Source of the DNA: Linanthus parryae
Taxonomy: Eukaryota > Streptophyta > Magnoliopsida > Ericales > Polemoniaceae
Assembly: GCA_023055425.1 (NCBI GenBank)
Contig: JALGPY010000001.1
Coordinates: 140,703,368 to 140,767,367, forward strand
Direction of reading: 5' to 3'
Length of the DNA: 64,000 nt
Shown: positions 46,443 to 57,246 of the stretch, piece by piece
How positions within the stretch are numbered: position 1 is the stretch's first letter
How the letters are laid out: each line of letters begins with the position of its first letter
Made by a program: the position numbers and the translations under genes
The notes under the pieces: generated by a model
The model's input: the letters and a program-made list of their open reading frames with translations, nothing else
Databases searched by the model: none
What the model was told of the DNA's origin: nothing

Positions 46443-47974
46443 TCATCGACCAGAGCAATTGATAAAGAGTCTTTGATCAATGCGCAACTCTCGCAATTTC
46501 CTTGGATCAATGCTGCGGCCGTTGACATGTCCGGCCAATGAATCCCATACCTCTGTTCGATAGATTGACACCTCACTTTCGCCACAAGTATGTTGGTGAA
46601 TATTTTCTAACAGCGCTTGTCCCTCCTGCTGTGAGACGCATCGCATGAGTATTCCGCCAGGGCCTTTGTAGTAGAGGGTGTTGTCATGTACGCAATACCC
46701 CTTTGTGGACGCCCAGTTTTCGTTGCTCGTTCCTTCTGCGATGGCACGTAATATTGATTTTCTCCAGTCCGCATCATCCATGCATTCGTCGTCGCACGCG
46801 TCCTCTGTCAACGCCGAGGATGTTCGCACTTCAATCGAGATTCTCGCGGGACATTTATCCGCACTAACCTTGGATCCCAAGGTAGCTAAAGCATCAACAT
46901 GCCTATTGTCTGCTCTTGGTTTGTGCTCGTACCTGACATCGCAGAACTGCTGCACCAGCTTCTGTACCAAGGTCCGGTAGGGCAATAGGTTTATCTCCTT
47001 CAAACCATACTCGCCTGAGGCTTGTTTGAGATTAGCTTGGAGTCCCCCATAATCGTCAAATTTCTTACTTCTAGTGCCCTTGCTGCGCGAAGACCTGCGA
47101 TGAGAGCTTCATACTCTGCTTCGTTGTTGGTGACTGCGAAGTCAAGCTTTGCGGACATCTGTATGACCTCTCCATCGGGTTTGGTCAAGACTATCCCGAT
47201 TCCTCCACCTTTCCTTGTCGACGATCCGTCGAAATGGAGCGTCCAATAAGGCAACTCAACTGCATAGATCTCAGGACCCTCTAGTTCCTCCTCAATTACA
47301 GGCTCATGACTATTATCGGGGAACTGTGCTAGCAAATCCGCCACCGCTTGCGATTTGATTGCCCGGGGTCGAACGCATGTGATGTCGTACTGAGAAATGG
47401 TCATATACCATTTGGCCAGTCTTCCCCCAGGAGTAGTGTGAGTTAAAATATACCGTATAGGATCGCTCTTTGTGACCACCACCACTTTGTGCGAAGAAAA
47501 ATAGTGCTTTAACTTCTCTATTACAAAGAATAGGGCAAGGCAATGACGCTCGATGTCCGTGTACCTTGATTCTGCTGGCTGCACTATACGAGAAATGTAG
47601 TAGATCGGCCTTTCTTGCCCCTCATACTCCTGAGCCAAGAGTGCCCCTATAGACCTCTTTGTCGACGTTAGATACAGCAAGAGCAGTGATCCGAGCTGGG
47701 GTGCGATCATCACCTTTGACGATGTCAACAGGTCCTTTAGCTTTTCAAACGCAGCTTCGTGCTCTGCAGTCCAGTCATATACGGTATCCTTCTTGAGGAG
47801 ATTGCTGAAACAGAATGTGATTTCGGCGATTGCCGGGATGAACCATCGCAGGTAAGATAGCTTCCCCAAGAAAGTCTTCAAGGCACTCTGGTTGTGCGGT
47901 GCCGCCATGCTAGTGATGGCCGATAATTTCGTGGGATCAGGCTCTATTCCTTGACGATGTAATACGCATCCCAA
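46443..47974 (-). pseudogene. RNase H and second archaeal-type RNase H of the Tat element
   Basis: The first part (47974 to about 47310) holds the RT connection and a gypsy RNase H (LGKLSYLRWFIPAI, AAFEKLKDLL, RPIYYISRIVQPAESRYTDI) with degraded acidic sites. It is followed by an archaeal-type RNase H: WTLHFDGSSTRKGGGIGIVL, NNEAEYEALIAGLRAA, IMGDSKL, then after a frameshift near 47020 the HKPRADNRHVDALATL box. Two RNase H domains in tandem define the Tat group. The tail (46443-46690) leads to the integrase with further breaks. Confidence 0.88.
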
Positions 47975-47983
47975 GAACTTCCC

Positions 47984-48870
47984 CTATGTTACTCCGAACG
48001 CGCACTTCATGGGATTCATCTTTAACTGGAAGCTTCTGCATCTGTTGAATACTTTCCGCAAATCCCCCAAGTGATCGGCCTCTTCTTTGGACTTGACAAC
48101 CAAGTCGTCAACGTAGAATTCTACTTCTTTGTGCATCATATCGTGGAACAGGGCCATCATGGCTCGCTGATAACTCGCTCATGCATTCTTGAGACCGAAA
48201 GGCATAACCGTTTAATTGAAGACCCCCACTGGTGTGATGAACGCGGTTTTCCGTGCATCTTCAGGGTCCATCTTGATCTGATTGTACCCACTGAAGCCGT
48301 CCATGAAGCTGAACATGCGATGACCCCCGGTCGAATCGATAAGTAAATCGATGTTGGGAAGCGGAAAATCATCTTTGGGACAGAAACAATTAAGGTCTCG
48401 GAATTCCACACAAATGCGAAGTTGCCCATTCTTCTTCACTACATGCACGATGTTGGCCAACCATGTAGGATGGTGATTTGGCTTGATGAATTTGGCATCC
48501 AGAAGTTTGACGATTCTTGCTTCATCTTCACATTGAGCTCCGGCCTGAAGCTTCTAGTGCTCTGCTTTATCGGTTTGGATCCGGAGATTACATCTAGCCG
48601 GTGCATGGTGATGCTCGTATCCAGACCGGGCATCTCATCGTACTCCCATGCGAATACGTCCTTATACTCGGTTAGAAGCTGCAGTAATCTTTCCTCTTCC
48701 TCTCTCGTGAGGTCTGCACTCAGAAAGACTGGCCTTTTCTTTTCTTCTCTTGGGCTTAGGAATACCTCCTTCAGTTCATGCTTTTGTGGTTTGGGCTTGT
48801 CCTCCATGCATTCGGGCGCTTGTTTGATTTTTTCCTCTAAAACACCTGGCGTTGGTTTGTCTATTTCCAT
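47984..48870 (-). pseudogene. Reverse transcriptase of the Tat element
   Basis: Minus-strand order: a pre-RT linker (DVFAWEYDEMPGLD), RT palm with VVKKNGQLRICVEFRDLN, CPKDDFPLPNIDLLID, FMDGFSGYNQIKM and the catalytic FYVDDLVVKSK (plus coordinates 48104-48118). Lesions: a frameshift near 48450-48465, TGA at 48179-48181 before the YVDD box, and TAG at 47984-47986 after it. The catalytic Asp pair is intact. Confidence 0.9.
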
Positions 48871-48939
48871 GACCTGCTCGATTTGGTTGATTTGCTCAGG
48901 GATATCCCCATGCTCACGTGGGGGTATCCCCGCGCACCT

Positions 48940-49690
48940 TCATATGCGGTAGCATTTCTTCCCGTTAGCGTAGAAGCTTTTTATCTCTTTGCCCTCGGGA
49001 TCATGCTTTGCTATCCTTTTCAGGGTGTAGACATTCTTTCTTTGGTAGGCAATTCGCGGTGCTTCTTCTCGCATAGACGGTTTTTCCTTGGCCTCCTCTC
49101 TTGTCACCATCACTTCTGCAGGTGACTGATCTTTGATGTCCTCCCACCGAGGCAAAGGAGTGGGGTTGAACGGCCCCGACGTTTGCTCATCTGCCATCTC
49201 AGTGAACCATACCGCCTCAGTGAGATGCGCTTCATCCAGTTTGAAAGGATTTATCGAGGATGGTATCTCTACTATTATGTCGTTCCAAATAGCTTTCATC
49301 ACCTGGTGAGCTGTTGAAGGGACCGCATCGAAGCGATGAATCCAGGCCCGGCCTATAATCATGTGATACGTAGTGTTCGCATCTATGACATAGAACTTGG
49401 CCGAGCATTTGATTTTGCCGATCTGGAGACCCAGACGGATCCATCCTATCGTCATTCTGGAGTCGCTTCCGAATCCCATCAGCGGGGATGGACGCATGAC
49501 AATCTTCTGCTCCGGGATTCCTGCTAATTTAAGAGTGTTGAGCGAGACAACGTTGACTGCTGCTCCTCCGTCGACAAACGCTCTTTCGAACTCCACACTG
49601 CCGTTACATACAGAGGCTTCTGGTGGCTCGCATCTGTATTCTTGTCGCTTGCGGAGAAGGTTATGACCTTTTATGTAGAGCGAGATGCCC
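48940..49690 (-). pseudogene. Aspartic protease region of the Tat element
   Basis: A retropepsin-like segment with FERAFVDGGAAVNVVSL (DGGA in place of the commoner DSGA) and the YHMIIGRAWIHRF block, followed by a linker to RT. It is in a different frame from gag, with the shift near 49670-49690. The frame ends at a stop near 48940, short of the RT frame. Confidence 0.82.
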
Positions 49691-51527
49691 TGACAACCTT
49701 CCCGTTGGAGATCACGATATCTTCCTCGTAATCTTCCGCTATCCTCAGGATCGCTTTTGTCATTTCCTTCCGGCACTTCTCCGAGAAGTTCATTTCATCG
49801 AAGAACCTGCTGAACCCGTGCGACCCCTTCATCCGATCAGCATGTTCGTCCTCCGTGTCTATGCAGTAGTCATTGTCGTTGTGGATGTCGGCAATGATGG
49901 GTAGACCATCCTCTGCAACCTCTTCAAGGTCCATAATCGAGATCATGGCAACCTCTTTGCCCTTCGGCTCTTGCTCCGCGTGAGTAGGCAGTGGATTGCT
50001 TCGCACATCCTTCCTCCGGTCGCTGACAATCAGCTCGCCATTTTTCATCTTTTGGCTTACCATGATTCTGAGCTTCTTGCAGTCAGTCGTGGGATGCATG
50101 ACCTTTCCGTGACATTCGCACCACTTTGGGTCCCTCACCATCTCTTTGGAGGGTGTCCTTTCAATCGGCGGCAAGATTCCGTCTTTACGCCATTGTCTGC
50201 ACAAATCACTCGCTTCCTCTACCGAACATGGTAGAGGTGGTGCATCGAAGTTTGCGACCTTCGACAGCTTTTGGGGCGAGACCATATTCACTTCGGTTTC
50301 ACGTCCCCTTTTGTAGCTGAACCTCCCAATTTTAAAGGTAGTCCCACTCGGGGACCTCTCAGAGGCGTGCCACCTTTTCTGCCTCTCCACTATAGGCTCT
50401 ATGTTCTTTGTGCATTCGATCAGCTTCGAAAATGTAGGAGTTTGCAGGTTGATAAGCATACCTTTGTACTCGTCTCGCATGCACTGCAGGCATATTTCCA
50501 CGAGTCTGCTCTCAAGTATCACATCTTTGCATTCCAAGGACTTGGCCCTGAACTTCTTGATGAATGTCACTCCATCCTCCTCGCGCTTCTGGTACATCCG
50601 CGAGAGATGAATCATTGTCACCTTTTCTTCCATCTGGAAGAATTTGGTATAAAATTTCTGGACCATATCATCCCAGGTCTTCACGGATCCAACCTCCAGT
50701 GTCCTGTACCACTTGTAGGCCACGTTCCCCAGGGATTTAGGGAACTCGCGCATCAGCAGCTTAGGATCGGCCCCGTATGGCCCCATCACATCGATGAAAC
50801 GCATGACATGCTCATGGGCGTTTCCATTGACATCTTCGAACTTGTCCCATTTAGGAGCCTTGTACCCAGCAGGGTTAGGCATGAGGTAGATCTCGCGTGG
50901 GATAGGTGGATCGTTGTCAAGCTTTGGGATGATGGTGTCCGCGAACGGTTGATTAGCTAGGATGGTTTCTATGCGCCACTGCAGCGACGTCATACACTTC
51001 GGCGCATTTCCCCCAGCAGCAGGAGGAGGGGTTGTTGCAGTTGGAGGCGACACATATACTGCGGAAGAGCTAGGAACGTACTGTGGATTCGCATTGCCCC
51101 ATGCCGCCGGCGGAGGAGGCAAAGGATATTGTGAGGACGGATTGGCTGCCAGGATTGGCGGTTGAGGCACATGAGTGGTAAGAGGCAACATTTGAGCTGT
51201 TTTTCCCTGCGCTGTTGCCGGCGGAGTTTGAAGGTTAAGATTAGGTGGTGTGGTTGATGCTCCCAATCCTTGAGTGGTGGAAATTCCTCCTCCCTGAGAG
51301 ATGACAGTGGCTGGCGCGGGATTCTGGGCAAGAGTCCCCAAGATAGCCATTATCCGTTCCAGCTGCGCAGATTGAGCTTTGAGAGCCTTCGCCTAGTTCT
51401 GGATGGTGGCGTCCAATGCCTCTATCGTCGGAGCTTCACCGGCGGCTGTAGGAGTACGGCGGGCCTCCTCTCCCGAGGTGGTCTCCGTGGAAGGCGATCT
51501 GTTACTGACATCATCTTCATGAGACAT
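49671..51527 (-). pseudogene. Gag of the Tat element
   Basis: The best start is the ATG whose complement is at 51525-51527 (MSHEDDVSNRS), 19 bp inside the primer-binding site. An in-frame TAG at 51393-51395 follows after 44 codons. A Pro/Gln-rich segment comes next, then the retrotransposon gag domain (DVNGNAHEHVMRFIDVMG, LGNVAYKWYRTLEVGSVKTW, RMYQKREEDGVTFIKKFR) and a Cys/His cluster (WCECHGKVMHPTTDC) acting as zinc knuckle. The single nonsense codon and the downstream gag-protease shift are the visible breaks. Confidence 0.9.
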
Positions 51528-51545
51528 GGTTGCTTGCAATGGTAA

Positions 51546-51564
51546 GTTCACGTCGGGTTCACCA
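51546..51564 (-). other. Primer-binding site of the Tat element
   Basis: The minus strand reads TGGTGAACCCGACGTGAAC three bases after the 5' LTR end. It starts with the TGG required to pair with a tRNA CCA end. I do not assign the tRNA. Confidence 0.75.
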
Positions 51565-51567
51565 AAA

Positions 51568-52192
51568 TGTGTACGAGAGAATCATGCAGACAGAATTCAA
51601 TATACACCAAGGACAGAGGATATAAATAACACAGGAAGTGTTGTGTTGTGTGTAGGGAGAGAGTAAGGCAATAGTACTGTATGAGAGAGAGACAGGATTT
51701 TGGCAGAGCTTTCGCGTATCTCGGGTGGTTCTCCCCTGTATGGAAGGGTTAACGACCTATATATATAACGGTGAATGTGACCGTTGTAGTGTGGTTAATG
51801 AGCCCATCAATGGCGGCTTAATTAGCTTAACCACAACGGCACGTTCGTCCGCGTATATAGGGACCGTTACAGCACGTTGTCCGCGTATACCGAAACCGTT
51901 ACAAGGTTGACCGGGTTTGACCGGGTCTATGAAGCTCATGCCATAAATCTATCAAAAGCAGTTACTAGGGGTCGCGCGAGGGCTTGGTTGTCGCTCGCGC
52001 GCGACAGGACTTACTCTAGCCTCCAAACCACTAAGTCCCTACAAGTCCCGTGTGGTGGTATGCGAGGGCCCTGTCTTGCAGCCCCCACGTGGATCAGCGT
52101 GGATGGTGATCCAGTGTGTGTGGAGCACAGTATGGTGTGCTGGATGGTCGCCACGCGGCTAAGATCTTCCTGTCCAGAAAGCACTATCTACA
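51568..52192 (-). repeat. 5' LTR of the Tat element
   Basis: 625 bp, flanked outside by CCTGT at 52193-52197. Contains the plant core-like stretch with CCTATATATATAACGG near 51756 (possible TATA region). Confidence 0.92.
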
Positions 52193-52852
52193 CCTGTATA
52201 ATACCGTAGTCCTTAGTAAAACATGTAATATCTTAAGACTCATGTGTAATGTTTAATAGTATTGTAATCTAATGGAGGCTTTGCTCTTGATGTCTGCCGT
52301 TTCTATTAGCAGCGCCCTCCCGGCTTGTCTGAGCCGGATAAGAGGGTTGTTGCATGGAATTCTAGCCTTGTTCTATCAACAATACTGGAATACTGTAGGT
52401 GGTGACCTGGTTCAAATGGCTTTGATGGTGCTAAATCAATGTATGGATTTATCGTGTATAAATTCTACTAATATTGTGTTGATTCCAAAACTGAATAACC
52501 CAAGCACTGCTAAAGAATTCAGACCTATAAGTCTAACAAATGTTTGTTGTTAAGTAATTTCCAAAATGTTAGCAAATAGACTTGAAGTGGAGATGATTCA
52601 AGATGTTGATGTTACTCAAAGTGCTTTTATTCATGGGAGGCTTATTACTGATAATGTGATTGTTTCTCTTGAGACAATGCACACCATCAAGAAGTCTTAA
52701 GGAAAGAATAGGTATTTTGCTTTAAAGCTAGATATGGACAAGGCGTATGATAGGTTTGAATGGGCTTTTTCTCCAAGCTGTGATGTTAAGATTGGGATTT
52801 CATACCAGTTTTGTTCAAAAGATTATGCATTGTGTACAATCAGTCATATTTG

Positions 52853-54281
52853 TGTTGGAATAGATGCCCTAGAGGCAATCTAGTTTAGTATGAATTATTT
52901 GTGGCTAGAAATTCATTTATTATTTATTGGATATTTAATATAATGAAGTCCTTAGATTTACAATTGTGTTGTTTATCTTAAATATCCCTAGTCAAGTATA
53001 ATGATCAATGGGACAATCATCTATAGACTAGTATGGGGTTGGATTGATATGGAGATATCACGATCCAACACATAGGTGTGCATTGGGGAATGTTGCACTG
53101 GATTGACCCATCTCCGAGAAGGCTACATACACGTTATGTTGAGTCACAAGCGCTTCTCGCAGTGCAATGGTATTGTCATCCTTAGACTTGAAGTCACTAG
53201 ATATTCTAGTTGTGGATTATTGTGATCTTGGTAGCGTTAAACGCTACACCGTAACTGGGTAGTTATAAAGGCGTGTACTGGATACAATAAGAAGCAAGCT
53301 TAGAGATCGTAGTGGACGTAGATAGAATTTGTCCCTCTCACATAACGGGAGCAAATATCCTCGGCCACTCGAGGGATAGTGCTTATAGAATGTCTGGCCA
53401 GACTCAAATAAATCAATATGGGGTATTGATGTTATTTGCACGAATAAGGCTATTCCCATGGATCGAGAAACTATGGATTGGATATACGAGTGTGACTTGT
53501 ATGTCTCGTGTCCAATCCGGATATAGAGACAAAGGGATGAGACAATTACTTGTACAAAGGTTGTCAAGATGACTATTCTATTAGTTGGCTAGAATGGATG
53601 TTTTGCTAGAGACCGCTCCATATTAGCAAATAGTTGCTACCAACTAGATAGAACCTATGGGGTCACACGCTATATAGAGTTGAACTAGATTTGGGAATTA
53701 ATTAATTGGATTAATTAATTAGAAGGATCACTTTGCAAACCCTTGCAAACTTAGTAGGGACTAATTTGCAAGGAAGGGACTAAATTGAATTTTAGTAGGA
53801 CTAGAATAAGTCCTTTAGGTAGTTAACAAGGAGTTGTTGGACTATATAAAGGACCTTCCTTCCTTCCTTCCCACATAACTTATGCTCATTAGTGAACATA
53901 ACAAGAGTGGGAGAGAACAAAAGGAGAGAGAGCAAGCAACAAGGAGGACCGAACCGCCCCCTTGCCGCCGCCCTGTCCCCGTCGGCCAAAGGAGGCCGAG
54001 ACCCTCCTTTGGGTCTCGTTTTGCGTGATTTCTTCTTCCTCTTCCTATTCCGGGCTAGCACCAAGGAGTTGGGAGATCTAGGATCAACTCTAGGCGTGGA
54101 TCAACTATAGAGAACGTGACATAATTCGCGTTTGAAGTCATCAAGGAGAACCCAAAGGTGTGTTTATGATTTCTAACCCTTACCATCGTTATGTCTCTTG
54201 ACTTGTGATCCTTGGAGGGTTTTGCATGGTTTTATGTTTGATTATGCTTCCGTTGTGCAATCCATGAATCAAAACCCTACA
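52853..54281 (+). repeat. Solo LTR of the Angela/Tork-like copia family
   Basis: 1429 bp, TGTTGGAA...AACCCTACA, with perfect ATTTG target duplication (52848-52852 and 54282-54286). It is followed by LINE sequence rather than a primer-binding site, so it is a solo LTR from recombination between two LTRs. It differs from the LTR at 59043-60468 at about two dozen positions. LINE coding sequence resumes in frame once the LTR and one target copy are discounted. Confidence 0.93.
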
Positions 54282-55421
54282 ATTTGCTGTCGTGATTAAT
54301 GGTGAGCCTATTGAGGATATTGTCCCTTTTAGAGGAATATGACAAGGGGATCCCATTTTCCCTTATCTTTTTCTGCTTTGTACAGAAGGGATAACAAGTT
54401 TGGTGCATAAATCTAAGGTGGAAGGCAAACTGAAGGGGGTCAAAGATGCTAGAACTTGCCCAGCTATTACTAATCTGCTTTTTGCAGTTGATAGTGTTTT
54501 CTTTGGCAAGGCTTCTATTGCTGAGGCTCTGGAGATGAAAAGAAACCTGGATTTATATGAAAGAGCGTATGGGCAGTGTCTTAACTATGACAAATCTGCA
54601 TTGCGTTTTAACCCTAAACTTATGCAAGGTAGGAAAGAGGATATTGCTAGTATTTTGAAAATTGCAGCAGTACTCTAAGTATCTTGGGCTTCCTACCTGT
54701 GTAGCAAAGAGCAAAACAACTCTCTTTCAAGGGGGTGAAAGAACAGATCTCAAACAGAGTGTCCGGTTAGACTCAGAAAGGCCTAAGTATTGCTAGTAGG
54801 GAGGTGATGATTTACATCATGAGTTGTTTTAAACTCCCAACAACTCTTACTGCGGAATTACAGGCTAAGGCTACTACTTTCTGGTGGGAGGGGGGGTTCT
54901 GAGGTGAAGAGAAAGCTTCACTGGGGCAAGTGGGAAAAACTTTGTACTAAGAAATGTGAAGGTGGTATGTGATTCAGATGTTTAGAAGCATTTAATCTAG
55001 CTTTGTTGGCTAAACAAGGATGGAGGATTATGTGCAATCCTAATTCTTTGGCTTCTAGAGTCCTAAAAGGCAACTATTTCAGAAACTCTGAATTTCTTGC
55101 TGCTCACTTGGGATCAACACCATCTCTTATGTGGAGAAGTATTCTCCTTGGAAGACATGTGATCTATGCTGGTATCAGACATGTTATAGGGAATGACCTT
55201 AGTACAAAAATGTACAGACACATGTGGCTTCCTATGGGAGGTGGAAGAATGATTTATAGCTATCCTACACTGGGTTTGGAGGCAAAGGTGGCTGAAAATG
55301 GAATATTGAACTTGTTGTTCTGTCTTTTGCTATGCCTGAAGCAGAATGTATTTTGCAGATTCCTCTGTGTCAGGACAAGTCAAATGACAATATAATCTGG
55401 GGATACAAAAAAAATGGAGAC

Positions 55422-55700
55422 TACACAGTGGCCTCTGGGTACCACATAGCCTCTAAATTGTGTTATTCTCACAGTCATGAGGAAGATGAAGAAGTTCAAA
55501 GTTCTCAGAACAGTGGGAGTTTGAAAAGAATATTTGGAAGCTACCATTACCAGAAAAGGTTACACAGTGACCTCTGGGTACCACATAGCCTCTAAATTGT
55601 GTTATTCTCATTGCCATGAGGAAGATGAAGAAGTTCCAAGTTCTCAGAATAGTGGGAGTTTTGAAAAGAATATTTGGAAGCTACCATTACCAGAAAAGGT
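55422..55700 (+). repeat. 139-bp tandem duplication inside the LINE
   Basis: Unit 1 (55422-55560) and unit 2 (55561-55700) both start TACACAGTG.CCTCTGGGTA and end CAGAAAAGGT. Few differences; unit 2 has one extra T. The duplication repeats the region just before the zinc-binding domain. Confidence 0.9.
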
Positions 55701-56725
55701 TCGTATTTTTACATGGAGGCTGTTTATGAACTATCTACCACTTAAGTGCAATATGAAGAAAAGGGGAATGGATATACCTGTTTTCTGTCCGTGTTGTAAC
55801 ACAGATTTTGAGGATCGACATCATCGGTTTCTGGGTTGTCCAAAATTAAAGTCGGTATGGGCAAACAGAGATCTGGGATTGAAGCTTTTCGATTCAGCTC
55901 TCCGGCGTCTTGATTTCCAAATGGCTAAGCAATTCCAAATGAAGGATATGAGGAAATTCGCGGTCATCTGTCGGCTTATCTGGAGCAAAAGAAATGGACT
56001 TGTCATGGAATGGAGAAGACTTGAGATTGATACAATTATTGAAGATGCAGATCGGTACATAGAGGAAGTGGACTTAGCTGAAGATCTCCATGCCAAGATC
56101 CCCAATTCCTCAAGTATGGTCTCCGCCAGTTGAGAACTAGATCAAACTCAATGTTGATGCTGCTATGGATGTGGTTAATCTGATTGCTTAGGTTGGTTGT
56201 GTGGCTAGAGATCACCGTGGTAATTTCGTTGCCGCTATGTGTGGCCAGATCTCTTTCTCTATGGATTCTACGATTTGTGAAGCAAAAGCTCTGGAGTTGC
56301 GCTTAAGCTGGTTTAAATCCTTCTCGTCGGCGTCGATTCAGCTAGATACTGACTCACAGAACCTGATTCAATGTATGAAGACGGTGGCCGTCGACATGAC
56401 CGAGAAAGGGAGGTACATGAATGAGCTGAGGCGGTGTTTGAGAAGCGATACGGTCAGAGCTATTTGTGGAGTACGAAGAGGTGCTAATCAGCTGGCTCAT
56501 GAGATGACGTCCTTTGGGCTGCAGGAGAAAAAATGGGCTACTTTCTTTGTTGGTCCACCTAGTTGGTTAATGGGCCTGTTAGCCCAAGAGACAGTTCTCT
56601 AGTATTTTCTTTTTGTTTTTGGGCTTTTCGTGTTTTTCTTTATTGGGTCAGGTCTAATCCCCCCAATTGTATTTGAGGGTTGGGAGTCCTTGTTTAATAT
56701 ATGCGGGTTGGGAGACCCGCTTAAT

Positions 56726-56830
56726 CGCCATCTATCATGAGCTGGCAACCTTTGGGCCTTCAAGAGCCCAGGGCCGATCCAAAAATAAGCAGTAACGGTC
56801 AAAATTCGTCTTCAGCCTATAAAGTCGTCT
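56726..56830 (+). promoter_or_regulatory. Promoter of paralogue C
   Basis: CGCCATCTATC...TTTGGGCCTTCAAGAGCCCAGGGCC, then GCAGTAACGGTCAAAATTCGTC and TATAAAG at 56818-56824. Homology with A begins at the same CGCCATCTAT (4140), marking a likely edge of the duplicated unit. Confidence 0.6.
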
Positions 56831-57019
56831 TAAACCACTCCGGCACTCCCCTCTGCTTACCCCACCCACAATTACTCTCTCTCTCCCTCCTCTGATCGAC
56901 CCTTCACTCCCAACGCCGACCAGTCCGTTGGGTTCCCCGCAACTGTCTCTGTCTTCTTCACTCTGCTTTTATGATATTGGGCCATTTGGGTCCTCCTGAA
57001 TTTCGATTGGCTTCTGAAG

Positions 57020-57101
57020 GTATTTCATCTCTTTCAGAAGGCGCAAGATTGGTTTTTTTTCTGGGTTTCCCATGATCTGATTGCTGGATTATCTTTTGCA
57101 G
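57020..57101 (+). other. 5'-UTR intron of paralogue C
   Basis: GAAG|GTATTTCATC donor and CTTTTGCAG|CTCTGG acceptor, 82 bp, matching A and B. Confidence 0.55.
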
Positions 57102-57246
57102 CTCTGGCGGTGAAGGCCGAAATCGAGGTTGCTCGTTCAGAAACCTCCAAAATTTCCGGAATTGCTGTTTATCGGGTTCTGTAATTCCTTCTCGTCATTT
57201 TTTTTAATATATTATATATTGTTCATTGTTTAGAATCTAATTCAGT

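Larger units (their letters stand above)
37496..52192 (-). mobile_element. Complete Tat-lineage Ty3/gypsy element with an antisense PMD gene
   Basis: The element is 14,697 bp, bounded by 643-bp and 625-bp LTRs and a perfect CCTGT target duplication (37491-37495 and 52193-52197). Minus-strand order: 5' LTR, primer-binding site, gag, protease, RT, RNase H, second (archaeal-type) RNase H, integrase, a long 3' region with a tandem array and an oppositely oriented PMD gene, polypurine tract, 3' LTR. Dual RNase H and a long 3' region with additional open frames are features of the Tat lineage. Gag-pol has several stops and shifts. The LTRs differ at roughly two dozen sites, so insertion is not recent. 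Confidence 0.93.
52272..56602 (+). pseudogene. L1-type LINE ORF2 (RT, zf-RVT, RNase H), split by a solo LTR
   Basis: RT motifs in order: LFYQQYWNTVG, NIVLIPKLNNPS..EFRPISLTN, SAFIHGRLITDNVIVSLETMH and ALKLDMDKAYDR. After the solo LTR come INGEPIEDIVPFRG, QGDPIFPYLFLL and LLFAVDSVFF, in which the catalytic FADD box is FAVD. A zinc-binding RT region (WRLFMNYLPLKCNMKKRG..CPCCNTDFEDRHH, near 55700-55830) and an RNase H domain (VARDHRGNFVAAM, ICEAKALELRL, DTDSQNL) follow. Stops occur at 52551, 52700, 54340, 54678 and elsewhere. The 5' part of the element (ORF1, endonuclease) is absent and no poly(A) tail is obvious. Old, dead copy. Confidence 0.9.

Noticed and set aside
50271..50960. 229-codon plus-strand frame
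   Set aside because: Antisense shadow of the Tat gag gene; no domain recognised.
53244..53567. 107-codon reverse-strand frame inside the copia LTR, also at 59433-59756 and partly at 1826-2145
   Set aside because: It is shared only because the LTRs are copies of one another, starts nowhere near a promoter signal, differs by frameshift in the oldest LTR, and has no known domain.
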